DNA of 53,036 nucleotides from Ezakiella peruensis (GCF_900215725.1 NZ_LT962472.1:5495-58530); one strand, 5' to 3'; counted from the stretch's first letter, positions 1 to 10,098 are shown. The notes: a model not told the origin generated them from the letters alone. Translations and numbers: made by a program.

Positions 1-23
1 AGCTTGAGACTTTTTAGGAATGA

Positions 24-43
24 GGCGTAGTGAGTCCTACGCC
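24..43 (-). repeat. 3'-flank hairpin cassette, type H3, copy 1
   Basis: A 7-bp perfect stem (GGCGTAG with CTACGCC) closes a 6-nt loop TGAGTC. It lies about 60 nt past the stop codon of the minus-strand lemA gene. Outer bases GACTTTTT and AAAAAGTC (positions 8-15 and 53-60) can extend it. The same layout, with different but still complementary stem bases, recurs past the stop codons at 10099 and 15604. There is no T-run on the lemA transcript side, so it does not look like a simple terminator. Confidence 0.6.
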
Positions 44-105
44 GCAATGACGAAAAAGTCGAACACTGCAAAAAGTCGCAATTTTAGCAACAAATTAACA
101 GCAAA

Positions 106-663
106 TTATTTGTTGAAGTCCACTTTCGGTGTCGCCTTATCTTCTTCCGATATTTGGAAGTATTCACTAGGTGAGAAACCAAACATAGAGGCAATAATTT
201 TCTTTGGGAATCTCTTGACGTCTTGGTTGAAAACCTTGACCTTGTCATTGTAACGCATTCTTTCAGTTGAAAGTTCATTTTCAATCGATGAAAGTTCAGC
301 TTGGAGGGCCATAAAGTTTTCGTTGGCCTTGAGTTCTGGATAATTTTCCACAACTACATTGATGTCGCCAATAGCCTTTGACAGTTCAGCATTTGCCTCT
401 GCTGCTTCTTCAGGAGTCTTGGCATTTAAAACCTTTGATCTGGCCTCGGTAACCTTGATAAAAATATCTTCTTCATGTTGGGCGTAGCCCTTGACCGTTT
501 CAACCAAGTTTGGAATGAGGTCCGCCCTCTTCTTCAATACGTTTTCAACTTGGGCCCATGCAGAGTCAACCTCTTCATTTTGGCCAACAAGACCATTGTA
601 CATGCCGCCAAAAATTACAGCTAGCACAACAATTACTATTATAATAGGTAAAAATTTCTTCAT
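106..663 (-). CDS. lemA: LemA family membrane-anchored protein
   Basis: The product is 185 residues. An N-terminal hydrophobic segment (about residues 4-24) is followed by a LemA-type helical domain with the family's characteristic NEEVDSAWAQVENVLKKR and RADLIPNLVETVKGYA stretches. LemA proteins are membrane-anchored with the helical bundle exposed outside. Their biochemical role is not established. The ATG at 663 is preferred over an upstream in-frame start at 798 because it sits behind a good GAAAGGAAG ribosome binding site and puts the membrane segment at the N terminus, as is normal for the family. The gene stands alone, divergent from the subtilase gene, with a hairpin cassette past its stop. 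The family assignment is strong; the function is unknown. Confidence 0.9.
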   Translation of the reverse strand: MKKFLPIIIVIVVLAVIFGGMYNGLVGQNEEVDSAWAQVENVLKKRADLIPNLVETVKGYAQHEEDIFIKVTEARSKVLNAKTPEEAAEANAELSKAIGDINVVVENYPELKANENFMALQAELSSIENELSTERMRYNDKVKVFNQDVKRFPKKIIASMFGFSPSEYFQISEEDKATPKVDFNK

Positions 664-816
664 AATTATCTTCCTTTCTATATTAAATATCTTATGCCTA
701 TTATTACCCAAAAATTTTATAAAATAAATAAAAAATAAAAAGAAAGATAAATTACTAGTATAAGTGTGACCAATAAATTTTTCGAAAAAAATTTTCATAA
801 ATTTTCGCTTTAGTTG

Positions 817-845
817 TTGACCTTATAAGTAATTTTTGTTACAAT
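817..845 (+). promoter_or_regulatory. Sigma-A-type promoter of the S8 protease gene
   Basis: TTGACC at 817-822 and TACAAT at 840-845 are separated by exactly 17 nt. A start site near 852 would give a leader of about 145 nt. The leader would begin with a hairpin: GTTGATGA at 856-863 pairs with TCATCAAC at 874-881. Confidence 0.7.
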
Positions 846-855
846 TAGATTACAG

Positions 856-881
856 GTTGATGAATACCTTGTGTCATCAAC
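856..881 (+). promoter_or_regulatory. 5'-end leader hairpin of the S8 protease mRNA
   Basis: An 8-bp perfect inverted repeat with a 10-nt loop starts a few bases after the predicted transcription start. It is about 115 nt upstream of the ATG at 996. No T-run follows, so it is not an attenuator of the simple kind. A 5'-terminal stem of this type often protects an mRNA from decay, but that role is inference here. Confidence 0.5.
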
Positions 882-995
882 AAAATGTGTAAGGACCATC
901 TAGTGTTTTTTATTAAATTTAATGCGCTAAACCGAAATTTGCTTAGCCATATAATTCTAGTGGCCTGCACAAAAATATTTTTAGGAGGATTATTT

Positions 996-3900
996 ATGAA
1001 CAAAAGGATTGTTTCAGCTTTACTTTCAATTCTAATGGTTTTATCGCTATTTGCTGGCTTTAAAACCCCTGTACTAGCTGAAGAAGTTGGGGAGTATATT
1101 ATCTACATAGCTGTAGAAAAATATGCTCCTCTTTACGTTAAGGCATACGAAGACAATGATTATGACAAGGCAATTGCCCTTGCTGATGAGGCGCTTGACT
1201 TCTACCAAAAGCAATTGGAAGAAGCCATACCGAGCTTAGAAGTTATTTCAAGGATAGAACTTCTGCTCCCTTCCCTCTGCGTCAAGACAGGCCAAAAAGA
1301 TTTAGATCTTATTAAGAAATTTGACTTTGTAAAAAACATCTACGCTAACGAAATCATTCGTGAGGCCGATGTTGTTCGCTCAGACATTGCTGTCTTCCAA
1401 GACAAGACCGTGATAACCGATTCCATCAAGATGGTTAATTCAAATGAGCTAATCGGCAATGACGATGTTTTGCAAGAAAAATACAACGGCGCTGGCACAG
1501 TGCTTGCTATCATCGATAGTAATATGGACCCTAGCCACGAGGCATTTTATCTGACCAATGGCGGTCTTGCTAGACTTAGAAAACCCGACATCAATAGTCT
1601 GCTTACGACTGGCAAATTAACTGTAAAAGATAATAGTGCTGACAAGAAATTGTATGAAAAAGTTTACCGCAGCGAAAAAATTCCTTTCGGCTGGAATTAC
1701 AATAATAATAATGAAAACCTAAATCCTGAAAAGGAACTTGCTGCTCACGGCCAACACGTTTCTGGTACAGTTGCAGGTAATGCGGTCCAAATCGATGGCA
1801 AGACTTGGAGGGGTGTGGCTCCTGAAGCTCAGCTTCTCATGATGAATGTTATGAGACAAGGATCGACTTCATCAAATATTTACATTAGAGCTATGCAAGA
1901 CGCCATTGTTATGGGCGCAGACGCTGTTAACATGAGCTTGGGCTCAACCAAGGGTCTACCAAATAGTGTTCCTAAGTACATTACCGATGCAATCAACAAC
2001 GGTTATGCAGCTGATACTAACATTGTTATAGCTGCTGGCAACGAGGGCGAATACCAAGGTAAATTAAACATAGAAAATCCAGATTTTGGTACTATGGCAT
2101 CTCCTGGTATTGCTACTAATGCTATTACAGTTGCATCTTTGGAAAATAAGACTATGTATGCCCAAGTTATGGAATACGAAGGCATGAAACTTCCCTTTAG
2201 AAAAGCCGGAGATATATTCTTCGAAAAGGGCGACTACGAATTTATGGACTGCGGTCTAGGTAAACCTGAGGACTTTGAAGGCAAGGATGTAGAGGGAAAA
2301 GTCGCACTAATTAAAAGAGGCGGACTTACCTTTACTGAAAAAATTAAAAATGCTGAAGCTGCTAAAGCAGTTGGCGTAATTATTTACAACAATGTAGAAG
2401 GCGAATTGGGTCTTGCAATAGAAGGAACCAAGATTCCGGCAGTAGCTGTAGGCCTAAATGTTGGTGAAAAGCTTCTTAATGGAAAATCAAATACTGTTCA
2501 CATCGACATGACTCCACGCGAAACGGCAAACCCAGAGTACGGTGAGCTAAGTGCTTTTACCAACTGGGGTCTGGCAGCTGGTGGTTACATGAAGCCGGAT
2601 ATCACTGCTCCTGGCGGCCACATTTACTCAACTCAAACTATGGGCAATACCTTTGGCGACATGAGTGGTACTTCTATGGCGACACCTCACGTAACTGGTG
2701 GCGTTGGCGTTATCCGCACTCGTCTAAATGACTTAATGTTTGCTGGCGAAGAACACAAAGCGGCTTTAACAAAGACCATACTCATGAACTCTGCTGTTCC
2801 ACACATGGATCCAGTTACAGGATTTACAACCTCGCCTCGTCGTCAAGGCGCAGGTATCATGAACCTTGTAAAGGCAAGCAAACTTGATTTTACAGTTGTT
2901 GATAAAGATACCAAGATTGCTAGCAAATATGTAGGCGATGTTAATGATGAAATCACACTTAATTTAACTATTCATAATTACTCAGCTGAGCCAAAGACAT
3001 TAACTCCATTCGTTCAAGCAACTATCGAAGCCCACGAAGGAAAGACTCTTTCACTTAGACCTGATAAATTATTTGACAAGAACTTTGATTATAAAATTGA
3101 AGTTCCTGGCCAAACAACTAAGGATGTTACAATTACATTCCCTATAGAAAACACTGAGAAATTTGCTGACTTTACTAATGGCGCTTTTGTTGAAGGTTTC
3201 CTTCACTTGACTGACCAAAATGGCATGGAAGCTTCCTTCCCATTCGTTTCATTTAAGGGCGAGTTCGGCAAGATTCCTTCGATTGAAAAACCATTATACG
3301 ACTTTACTTTTGAAAACGGCGACGAACCGATGTACTGGTCATATAATTTCAAGAAAAACGATTGGTTTAAGTATTCAACACACTTTGAAACTATACAAGG
3401 ATCATATGTAGGCGAAGACGGCAAGAAATATAACAATATCGTTATAGCTGGTCTTAAGAACTTTGATGATATCGATGCTTATAAGGCAGAAGCTAATGGC
3501 GTAGAACCAAAACCTGTCTTTGAACCTGTAGTTATCTCACCGAACGGAGATAATTATAATGACGCACTGGGTCTTAACCTAGTTATGACTAGAAGTGCCA
3601 ACGTTAAGGCAACAGTTATTAACGAAGCAGGCGATGAAGATGATTATCCACTTGGTTTAAAATTAACTAATATATCATTTATACCAGATGATAACTCAAG
3701 AGCTACTTATCTTGGCTACACTTCACCAGGCACTATACCTGTAAAGGATTTAAAAGATGGTAATTACACTCTAAAACTATCTGCTGAAGCAGTTAAGAGC
3801 GCTAATGAAAATTATCCAGCTACTTTCAGAGAAATGAAGTTTATGATAGATACACTTGCTCCAGAATTTAAAGATGCTCATTATGATGAAAGTGCAAGAA

Positions 3901-6900
3901 CGCTTACTTTTAATTTATTAGAAGAAGGTTCTGGATTAAGAGAATTTACTATAAAAGTAGATGATAAAGATATTCCATTTACAAATGAAGATGGTAAGAT
4001 TACTGTAAAATTAGCTGAAGGAATTGAATTAAAAGATGTAGATATAAATGCTGTAGATAAAGGCTTTAACAAAAACGATGTAACAGCCGAGATGCTTGTA
4101 TTTAAGGACATGTTTGGTTCACTTGAAGTAGAGATTAAACAAAATGGCAGAGAGCCACTAAATCTTGAATACAAAGTAGTGGATGAAGCTGGAAAAGAAG
4201 TTAAGTCTATAGAAAATCTTAAGTTTGGCAAATATAAACTAATCGTTACAGATTATTCAAGCAAATACGAACTCAAAGGCGAAAATGAAAATCCATTTGA
4301 AATATCGGAAGAAAATAAAGAGCACAAGATAGTTCTTGAATTTACAGAAATTCCAACAGCGAAATTATCAATAAAAGTTGAATCTCAAGATGATTTAAAA
4401 GCTGGTGACTTTAGACTATTTGCAAAGAATATTAACACTGAAAAAGTTATTGAATTTGAATATTCTCCTACATTTGGTGAATACTACGACGTAGAACTTC
4501 CATACGGCGAATACGATTTCTATGCAGAATTTAAAGAGGGCCTAGATGGTTATGAAATAACATTCCAAGAAGACATGCCCTTTACAGTTTCTAAAGAAAC
4601 AGATTTTGAAACTATATATGCAAATATCAAGAGAACCGGCTTCTATAAGGTTCACGTTACAACTGAAGGCGTGGGTACTGGTCCTAAGTATATGGCAAAG
4701 AGCGAAAAAGGAGCTATAGTCGAGCTTGACGATTTAGCTGCCGGTACATGGATGATATTCCCAGCAGAGATGCCAGAAGGCTATTATCTTGAAAAGCCTT
4801 ATGAATATGTAACACTAACAAATGAAAAGCCTCAAGCAAATGTAACATTCACATACAACGAAATCGGCGACAAGAAATTTAAATTTACTATTAAAGACAA
4901 CTACGAAAATGCTGATTATTACATCTGCGACTTCTATGGATGGGTAACAAATGGCAAAGAAGGCAAGGCTTATGAATATGATAAAGCTGGCGTCGAATTA
5001 ACACCAGGTTATTACTACGTCGAAGCTATTGCTGATAAAGAAAAATTTGGCGAGACAACTATAACCATTGATAATCAAAGCTATGAACAAGACTCGACTA
5101 CATTTAAATCTGTTACAGAGCCTGTAGAAGTAGTATTTAATTGGATGGCTTATTCTGAGACAGATAAGGTTGGAGAAGGTATTATCTTTGTAAATGAAGA
5201 TATCTTACCAATGGATAAACAAAAAGGATCATATGAATATGTTTTAACTGGAGCAAAGGGAGAAGCTATCAGTAAAACTTTTGGTATGAAAGATATAGAC
5301 TCTTGGTTTGTTGACCTTCCATATGACTATTACAAGGTAGAAGTCAAAGGACTTCCTGAAGGATACACTGTTGATAAAAAAGATTTTGTTGTAGCATATC
5401 CGGAATTCCAAGTTGAACTCAAAATAATTCCTCAAGAGGAAGAAGAACCAGAAGAAAAAGTAAAAGTAAACTTTGAATTCTACTACGACGATGAAAAAAT
5501 TAGCCCAGTTAGCTTTATACTAGATGGAGATGAAGAAACTAAATATACAGATGGCGAAGTAGAAATCACAGTTGGCGAGCACGCACTTGAAGTATTTGAA
5601 CCATATGAGTATATTCAAAAAGAAGAATTTAATACAATAACAGTTACTAAAGATACAAAGAACTTACGTATAGAGCTCGAAGACTATAAGGAACCAGAAC
5701 CTGACCCAACCCCATCAGGTGAGGGTACTCTTAAATTTGAGATTTGGGAATCAGACGGAAAAACTGAAAAGCAATCTGATATGTTTATCTCAGCATGGGC
5801 AGGGGCGATATATTTATCAAACAATGAAGTTAAGGATAAAGTTCCATATGGCACATATAAAGTTGAATTAAGCGATTATATGCTAGATCAAACTAAATAT
5901 GATTTAGACAAATCTGAAATTGTAAAAACAGTTACAATAGATGATAAGAATCCAAATGCTGTAGTTAAATTTGTTCTAATGCTTAAAGGATCAACACCAG
6001 AACCAGACCCTAAGCCTGACAAACCAACAAAGGGTACAGCTAGCTGGGACTATGAGTACGATGGAAGTTCATCAAAAATTTTCCCAAGTGTAAAACTTTA
6101 TAAGATTGTTAATGGACAAGACACAGTAGTTAATAATTTCCCATTGCAAAACGAAGTGTTTACCCTTGATTTCGGCAAGTATGCTTTTGTGCTAGCTCCA
6201 TCAATATATCCAAAACTTGATTATGAAAATTCAAGAATAGAATTTGAGCTTACAGAAGAAAATCCGGAGTACAAAGCTGTATTTAAAATTTCAGATGCGA
6301 AAGAAACACAAAAAGTTAATGTTGTTAACTTTAAAGGCATAGATGAAAATTTATCAAAGGTCCAATTTAAAGTAATTGATCCAAATGAAAATGAAGTAAA
6401 AATTACAAAAACTGCAAACGGATTTGAATTCCCTGCAGTACAAGGCTTGCAATATAAAATAGTTGCCGAAGGCAATAAATATCCTTACTTCCCAACTCAT
6501 ATAGTAGCTTATCCTAAATCATCCTATCCACCTACTATTAGTTTTACAGTGCCTCTACCGGTAAATGTAAAATCACTTGCAGGTGCAAAAGAAATTTCAG
6601 CAAAATACGCTGTAATAGTTAACGGCGTATACAAGGTTTATACAGAAGATCTAACTATGATTCCTTATATACCAACAGGAACACAAGTATACCAAGTGAA
6701 ATTCTTATCTTGTGATCAAGGATACAAACTTAAAGACGAAGAAATCAAGGAGTTTACAGTTACAGACTACCAAAAATTTGAGCTAACATTTAACTTTGAG
6801 CGCGATGAAAGCGAAGAAATAGTCAATAAAGATAACCTCGAAGCTCTTATCAAAGAATATGATGAATTAAAAGAAACAGACAAGTATAAAAATGCTGATG

Positions 6901-9179
6901 CGGCGAAGAGACAAGCATACGACGATGCTATCGCCGATGCAAAGGCAGAGCTTGAAAAGGACAAAACTACTCAAGAGGCCATCGACGATTTAGCTGAAAA
7001 AGTAAGATCAGCTCGTGATGCCATCATTGGTTCTATGGAAGACCTAAAAAAAGAAGAGCTCAAGAAACTTTTGGACGATGCAGAAAATGTAAGATCCAAA
7101 GACACTTACATCTTCGACACAGACGAAGATAAAAAGGCCTACGACGATGCACTTACAAATGGGCAAAATGTTTACGACAATCCAAATGCCACAGAAGAAG
7201 CCATCAACAATGCTATAGCAGATATCAAAGCAGCCCTCAAAAACCTAGACGGCTTTGATGAAGCAGACAAGTCTGAGCTAAAGAAACTTTTGGATGACTA
7301 CAATAATATTTGCAAGTCCAAGAAATATTGGAACTCAACAGAAAAAGAAAGAGAAACCTACCAAGATGCTATAATCGAAGGTACAAATACTTTCAACAAC
7401 AAAAAAGCCAGCCAAGAACAAGTCGACGCAGCCATCAAGGCTATCGAAGATGCTTTGGCAGATCTAAGCGGTATGGAAGAGCCGACCGAAAAAACTGACC
7501 CAGTCATCCTTAAAGACGCCTTTGTAAATGACAAGTATGTCAGAGGTACCGGTACAGTTGGAGCCACCATCTACTACGAAGTTGTTGGTAAGGAAGGCGC
7601 ATTCGCAGACACAAAATCCAATCTAAGAACAGGTATGAGAATCGGTTCAACCGGCAAGTTCTCTATAAATGTAGGACAAGTTCGCCAAGGCGAAGAAATC
7701 ATCGTCTACCAACAAGAAGTGAACAAACTCATTAGCGATGGAGTTAAGTTAAGAGTTCTCCCACTCGATAAGACAGAACTTGAAAATTTAGTCAAAGAAG
7801 CTAATGATATAAAATCTGACGAAAAATTCATCTACGGACCAGCAGACAAGAAAGAAAATCTAGAAGAAAAACTAACTGAAGCCGAAAAAGTTCTAAATGA
7901 TGAAAACTCATCCAAGGAAGATATCGACAATGCTCTTATTAACCTAAAGAGTGCCTTGGCCATGATAAAAGACCTTAAGCTAGAAAAAGTTACTCTAACC
8001 TTCAAGGCTGAAAACGGCACAGATGATTTGACCCAAGAAATTATCAAGGGACAAAAAGCCCAAGAACCTGCAGAGCCAGTAAAAGAAGGCTATGAATTCC
8101 TAGGCTGGTTTGCAGGCGAAATCGCTGAAGAAGAATTTGATTTCAACACTCCTATCGAAGAGGATACAGTTCTCTACGCAAGATGGGAAGAAATTAAATA
8201 CACAGTTACCTTTGACCCTGCAAATGGAGAAAAAGAATGGACAGTTCAAGTACCAAGTGGCAATACAATTGCAAGACCTGAAAAAGACCCAATCAAAGAG
8301 AACCACACTTTCCTAGGCTGGAAATTGGATGGTGAAGACTACGACTTTGCTGCAAAAGTAATTAAGGATATGAAACTTATCGCAGCTTACAAGAAAAATG
8401 AAGTCGCACCTGAGCCACAACCAGAACCACAACCTGAGCCAAAGCCAGAACCATATAACCCTGGTTACAAGTACGAACCATACGAACCTTACAAGCCAAG
8501 TACACCAGAAGTTGAAGAACCAAAGAAAGAAGAAAATAAAAAAGAAGAGGCAAAGAAAACAGAAACTGATCTTAAACCAGATGAGGAAAAGAAAGACTAT
8601 GGAATCATAGAAACCAGGCCAATCTTACAAGCCGAATTCAAAGATCTCAAAGATGATGCCAACACAGAGGCAATTAACAATGTAGTTGCTCGTGGCATCC
8701 TAAAGGGAACTGACCAAGGCACCTTTGAAGGAGAAAAACCAGTTTCAAGAGCTATGGTTGCAACAGTCCTCATGAGAATATCCAAGGACAAAACTGTAAA
8801 TGCCGGACTGACCTTTGGAGATATCAAACTCACAGATTGGTACTTCGACGCAGTCAGATGGGCAGCTAGCCATGGCCATGTAAAAGGATTTGAAGACGGA
8901 ACTTACAAGCCAAACAAGCTGATCACCAGACAAGAAATGGCAGTTATCCTTGCCAGATTCCTAGAAAAACATGGAATCCAAATGCCAGAAACCGAAGAGC
9001 TGACCTACAATGATATCGACGGCCTGCTCGACTGGAGCAAGGACTCCGTAATCAAAATGGCAAAAATCGGCCTAATCAAAGGACAAACCGACGGCATGTA
9101 CTATCCTAACAGTGAATTTACTAGAGCAGAACTTGCCGTTCTCCTAGACAAAATAATCACATGGATTGAAAACAACTAA
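996..9179 (+). CDS. Giant S8 (lactocepin/C5a-peptidase-like) serine protease with SLH anchor
   Basis: The product is 2727 residues. A signal peptide ends near VLA-EE (about residue 28). The subtilase domain has catalytic Asp174 (AIIDSNMD), His251 (HGQHVSG) and Ser560 (GTSMATPH). A protease-associated insert lies between His and Ser (about 434-500). Fn3-like and C-terminal beta domains follow, including an SPNGDNYNDA motif near 846. Four FIVAR-type helical repeats start near 1945, 2018, 2092 and 2258. Two InlB/Flg_new-type repeats lie at about 2330-2466, then a Pro/Glu/Lys-rich linker and three SLH motifs (about 2548-2727). It should be exported and held non-covalently on the cell wall by the SLH domain. 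The ATG at 996 follows AGGAGG; an in-frame start at 885 has no ribosome binding site and would bury the signal peptide. The gene is transcribed head-on to replication. The substrate is unknown; host or nutritional protein is plausible. Confidence 0.93.
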   Translation: MNKRIVSALLSILMVLSLFAGFKTPVLAEEVGEYIIYIAVEKYAPLYVKAYEDNDYDKAIALADEALDFYQKQLEEAIPSLEVISRIELLLPSLCVKTGQKDLDLIKKFDFVKNIYANEIIREADVVRSDIAVFQDKTVITDSIKMVNSNELIGNDDVLQEKYNGAGTVLAIIDSNMDPSHEAFYLTNGGLARLRKPDINSLLTTGKLTVKDNSADKKLYEKVYRSEKIPFGWNYNNNNENLNPEKELAAHGQHVSGTVAGNAVQIDGKTWRGVAPEAQLLMMNVMRQGSTSSNIYIRAMQDAIVMGADAVNMSLGSTKGLPNSVPKYITDAINNGYAADTNIVIAAGNEGEYQGKLNIENPDFGTMASPGIATNAITVASLENKTMYAQVMEYEGMKLPFRKAGDIFFEKGDYEFMDCGLGKPEDFEGKDVEGKVALIKRGGLTFTEKIKNAEAAKAVGVIIYNNVEGELGLAIEGTKIPAVAVGLNVGEKLLNGKSNTVHIDMTPRETANPEYGELSAFTNWGLAAGGYMKPDITAPGGHIYSTQTMGNTFGDMSGTSMATPHVTGGVGVIRTRLNDLMFAGEEHKAALTKTILMNSAVPHMDPVTGFTTSPRRQGAGIMNLVKASKLDFTVVDKDTKIASKYVGDVNDEITLNLTIHNYSAEPKTLTPFVQATIEAHEGKTLSLRPDKLFDKNFDYKIEVPGQTTKDVTITFPIENTEKFADFTNGAFVEGFLHLTDQNGMEASFPFVSFKGEFGKIPSIEKPLYDFTFENGDEPMYWSYNFKKNDWFKYSTHFETIQGSYVGEDGKKYNNIVIAGLKNFDDIDAYKAEANGVEPKPVFEPVVISPNGDNYNDALGLNLVMTRSANVKATVINEAGDEDDYPLGLKLTNISFIPDDNSRATYLGYTSPGTIPVKDLKDGNYTLKLSAEAVKSANENYPATFREMKFMIDTLAPEFKDAHYDESARTLTFNLLEEGSGLREFTIKVDDKDIPFTNEDGKITVKLAEGIELKDVDINAVDKGFNKNDVTAEMLVFKDMFGSLEVEIKQNGREPLNLEYKVVDEAGKEVKSIENLKFGKYKLIVTDYSSKYELKGENENPFEISEENKEHKIVLEFTEIPTAKLSIKVESQDDLKAGDFRLFAKNINTEKVIEFEYSPTFGEYYDVELPYGEYDFYAEFKEGLDGYEITFQEDMPFTVSKETDFETIYANIKRTGFYKVHVTTEGVGTGPKYMAKSEKGAIVELDDLAAGTWMIFPAEMPEGYYLEKPYEYVTLTNEKPQANVTFTYNEIGDKKFKFTIKDNYENADYYICDFYGWVTNGKEGKAYEYDKAGVELTPGYYYVEAIADKEKFGETTITIDNQSYEQDSTTFKSVTEPVEVVFNWMAYSETDKVGEGIIFVNEDILPMDKQKGSYEYVLTGAKGEAISKTFGMKDIDSWFVDLPYDYYKVEVKGLPEGYTVDKKDFVVAYPEFQVELKIIPQEEEEPEEKVKVNFEFYYDDEKISPVSFILDGDEETKYTDGEVEITVGEHALEVFEPYEYIQKEEFNTITVTKDTKNLRIELEDYKEPEPDPTPSGEGTLKFEIWESDGKTEKQSDMFISAWAGAIYLSNNEVKDKVPYGTYKVELSDYMLDQTKYDLDKSEIVKTVTIDDKNPNAVVKFVLMLKGSTPEPDPKPDKPTKGTASWDYEYDGSSSKIFPSVKLYKIVNGQDTVVNNFPLQNEVFTLDFGKYAFVLAPSIYPKLDYENSRIEFELTEENPEYKAVFKISDAKETQKVNVVNFKGIDENLSKVQFKVIDPNENEVKITKTANGFEFPAVQGLQYKIVAEGNKYPYFPTHIVAYPKSSYPPTISFTVPLPVNVKSLAGAKEISAKYAVIVNGVYKVYTEDLTMIPYIPTGTQVYQVKFLSCDQGYKLKDEEIKEFTVTDYQKFELTFNFERDESEEIVNKDNLEALIKEYDELKETDKYKNADAAKRQAYDDAIADAKAELEKDKTTQEAIDDLAEKVRSARDAIIGSMEDLKKEELKKLLDDAENVRSKDTYIFDTDEDKKAYDDALTNGQNVYDNPNATEEAINNAIADIKAALKNLDGFDEADKSELKKLLDDYNNICKSKKYWNSTEKERETYQDAIIEGTNTFNNKKASQEQVDAAIKAIEDALADLSGMEEPTEKTDPVILKDAFVNDKYVRGTGTVGATIYYEVVGKEGAFADTKSNLRTGMRIGSTGKFSINVGQVRQGEEIIVYQQEVNKLISDGVKLRVLPLDKTELENLVKEANDIKSDEKFIYGPADKKENLEEKLTEAEKVLNDENSSKEDIDNALINLKSALAMIKDLKLEKVTLTFKAENGTDDLTQEIIKGQKAQEPAEPVKEGYEFLGWFAGEIAEEEFDFNTPIEEDTVLYARWEEIKYTVTFDPANGEKEWTVQVPSGNTIARPEKDPIKENHTFLGWKLDGEDYDFAAKVIKDMKLIAAYKKNEVAPEPQPEPQPEPKPEPYNPGYKYEPYEPYKPSTPEVEEPKKEENKKEEAKKTETDLKPDEEKKDYGIIETRPILQAEFKDLKDDANTEAINNVVARGILKGTDQGTFEGEKPVSRAMVATVLMRISKDKTVNAGLTFGDIKLTDWYFDAVRWAASHGHVKGFEDGTYKPNKLITRQEMAVILARFLEKHGIQMPETEELTYNDIDGLLDWSKDSVIKMAKIGLIKGQTDGMYYPNSEFTRAELAVLLDKIITWIENN

Positions 9180-9216
9180 AAATTGCTAGCGAACAATTAC
9201 AAATCGCAGGCAAAGG

Positions 9217-9243
9217 AAAAGACGCCCCCACGGCGTCTTTTTT
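9217..9243 (+). terminator. Intrinsic terminator of the S8 protease gene
   Basis: GACGCC (9221-9226) pairs with GGCGTC (9232-9237) around a 5-nt loop. An upstream A-run and a downstream T6 run flank the stem. It lies 40 nt past the protease stop codon. Confidence 0.88.
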
Positions 9244-9315
9244 GTGTTTCGATAAATGCGATTTAAATAATAATTTCGATTTTAATATTTCTTAATTTCA
9301 ATAACCTTGATCTAA

Positions 9316-9520
9316 ATTTCGCCCTGCGGTGTAGAGGCCGATTGCAGCCACGCCCAAGAGACGAGCCTCGAAATTTTCAGGTAGCGTCCGATTTATTTCG
9401 GACTAAAAATTTCGAAAAGGCGAAGTCGATTGGCAAGCGTTGACTCACGCAACCTCTTGTTCAATCGTTGGACCGAAGGGAAAAACGATTGAGAGCAAGA
9501 GTCTGAGGAGAATTTCGGCC
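9316..9520 (-). repeat. Composite hairpin-cassette repeat (header, H2 and H1 modules)
   Basis: Read on the minus strand, 9427-9518 is almost identical to plus-strand 15218-15308: CTCAGA, then CTCTTG and TCAATCGTT stems paired with AACGATTGA and CAAGAG, then GTTGCGTGAGTCA. On the plus strand, 9386-9403 is an H2 hairpin (GTCCGA, loop TTTATT, TCGGAC). Its header at 9319-9344 recurs at 13798-13823. No open reading frame here looks coding. The segment lies between two converging terminators, so it is probably not transcribed. Confidence 0.7.
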
Positions 9521-9602
9521 ATTACGTTACCGATACCAGGTTAACCCCGGTTGAGGGACCGAGGTTTATAAAGCAGAATGTATTTCATTAATAATATGTA
9601 AA

Positions 9603-9629
9603 TAAAAAGCCCACGTATAAAACGTGGGC
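9603..9629 (-). terminator. Intrinsic terminator facing the ABC exporter operon
   Basis: GCCCACGT (9609-9616) pairs perfectly with ACGTGGGC (9622-9629). On the minus strand the stem is followed by a T-rich run (TTTTTATTT). It is 470 nt past the last ABC gene, so the repeat cassettes at 9680-10098 would lie inside that operon's 3' untranslated region. Confidence 0.75.
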
Positions 9630-9678
9630 AATGAATTTATTTTTCTACATACAATTTGCTATGGCCGTAAGATTCACC

Positions 9679-9907
9679 AATCGGTCAATTTCTTGGCGAC
9701 CATTTCAGGATCGCCGCTACGGGAAATTGACCTCTTGGGCAAGACTTTTCGGTCCACATTCTCCTCAGACTATTTCAATCAATCAAACATCGCCTTTGGC
9801 TCGTTTTCTTGAGAAATAGGTTGCGTGAGTCACTGCTAGCCAATCATCTTCACGCTTTCGCGTTCGATTCTTGGGCAGGGCTGCAAGTGGACCCTACAAC
9901 GTTCTGA
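9679..9907 (+). repeat. Composite hairpin-cassette repeat (H4, H1 and tail modules)
   Basis: H4: GGTCAATTTC (9683-9692) pairs with GAAATTGACC (9723-9732) around an inner GGCGA/TCGCC stem; the core 9695-9716 recurs exactly at 15061-15082. H1: CTCAGA (9764-9769), stem CTATTTC/GAAATAG (9770-9776, 9813-9819), then GTTGCGTGAGTCA. The tail at about 9841-9887 matches 15306-15347 and holds an ACGC-TTTC-GCGT mini-hairpin. The two short reading frames crossing this block look like chance frames and are not called as genes. Confidence 0.7.
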
Positions 9908-10020
9908 AAAATCGTTTTGCCTTTATCCCTCTCTAAATTTGCGAGGAAACTTCGATGAGATTCATCTTTACATAATTTGCGAGGAAAAACGGATGAGATT
10001 CACGAAGTACAGAAATTTTG

Positions 10021-10098
10021 CGAATGAGGTGGGCTCAAGTGCCCTCCGCAGTGAGCAAACATTTCGAAACGAGTGAAGGTCGCCGTTTTAACCGCAAA
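10021..10098 (-). repeat. 3'-flank hairpin cassette, type H3, copy 2
   Basis: GGTGGGC (10028-10034) pairs with GCCCTCC (10041-10047), with one T-T mismatch, around loop TCAAGT. A GCGGTTAAAA stretch abuts the ABC gene's stop codon, as it does in the copy past the HAD gene at 15604. The stem is 52 nt past the stop. Confidence 0.6.

Noticed and set aside
24-43. H3 hairpins as intrinsic terminators
   Set aside because: On the transcribed strand they are followed by A-runs, not T-runs; better terminators are present elsewhere.
885-995. N-terminal extension of the S8 protease to 885
   Set aside because: No ribosome binding site there, and a signal peptide begins at the ATG at 996 behind AGGAGG.
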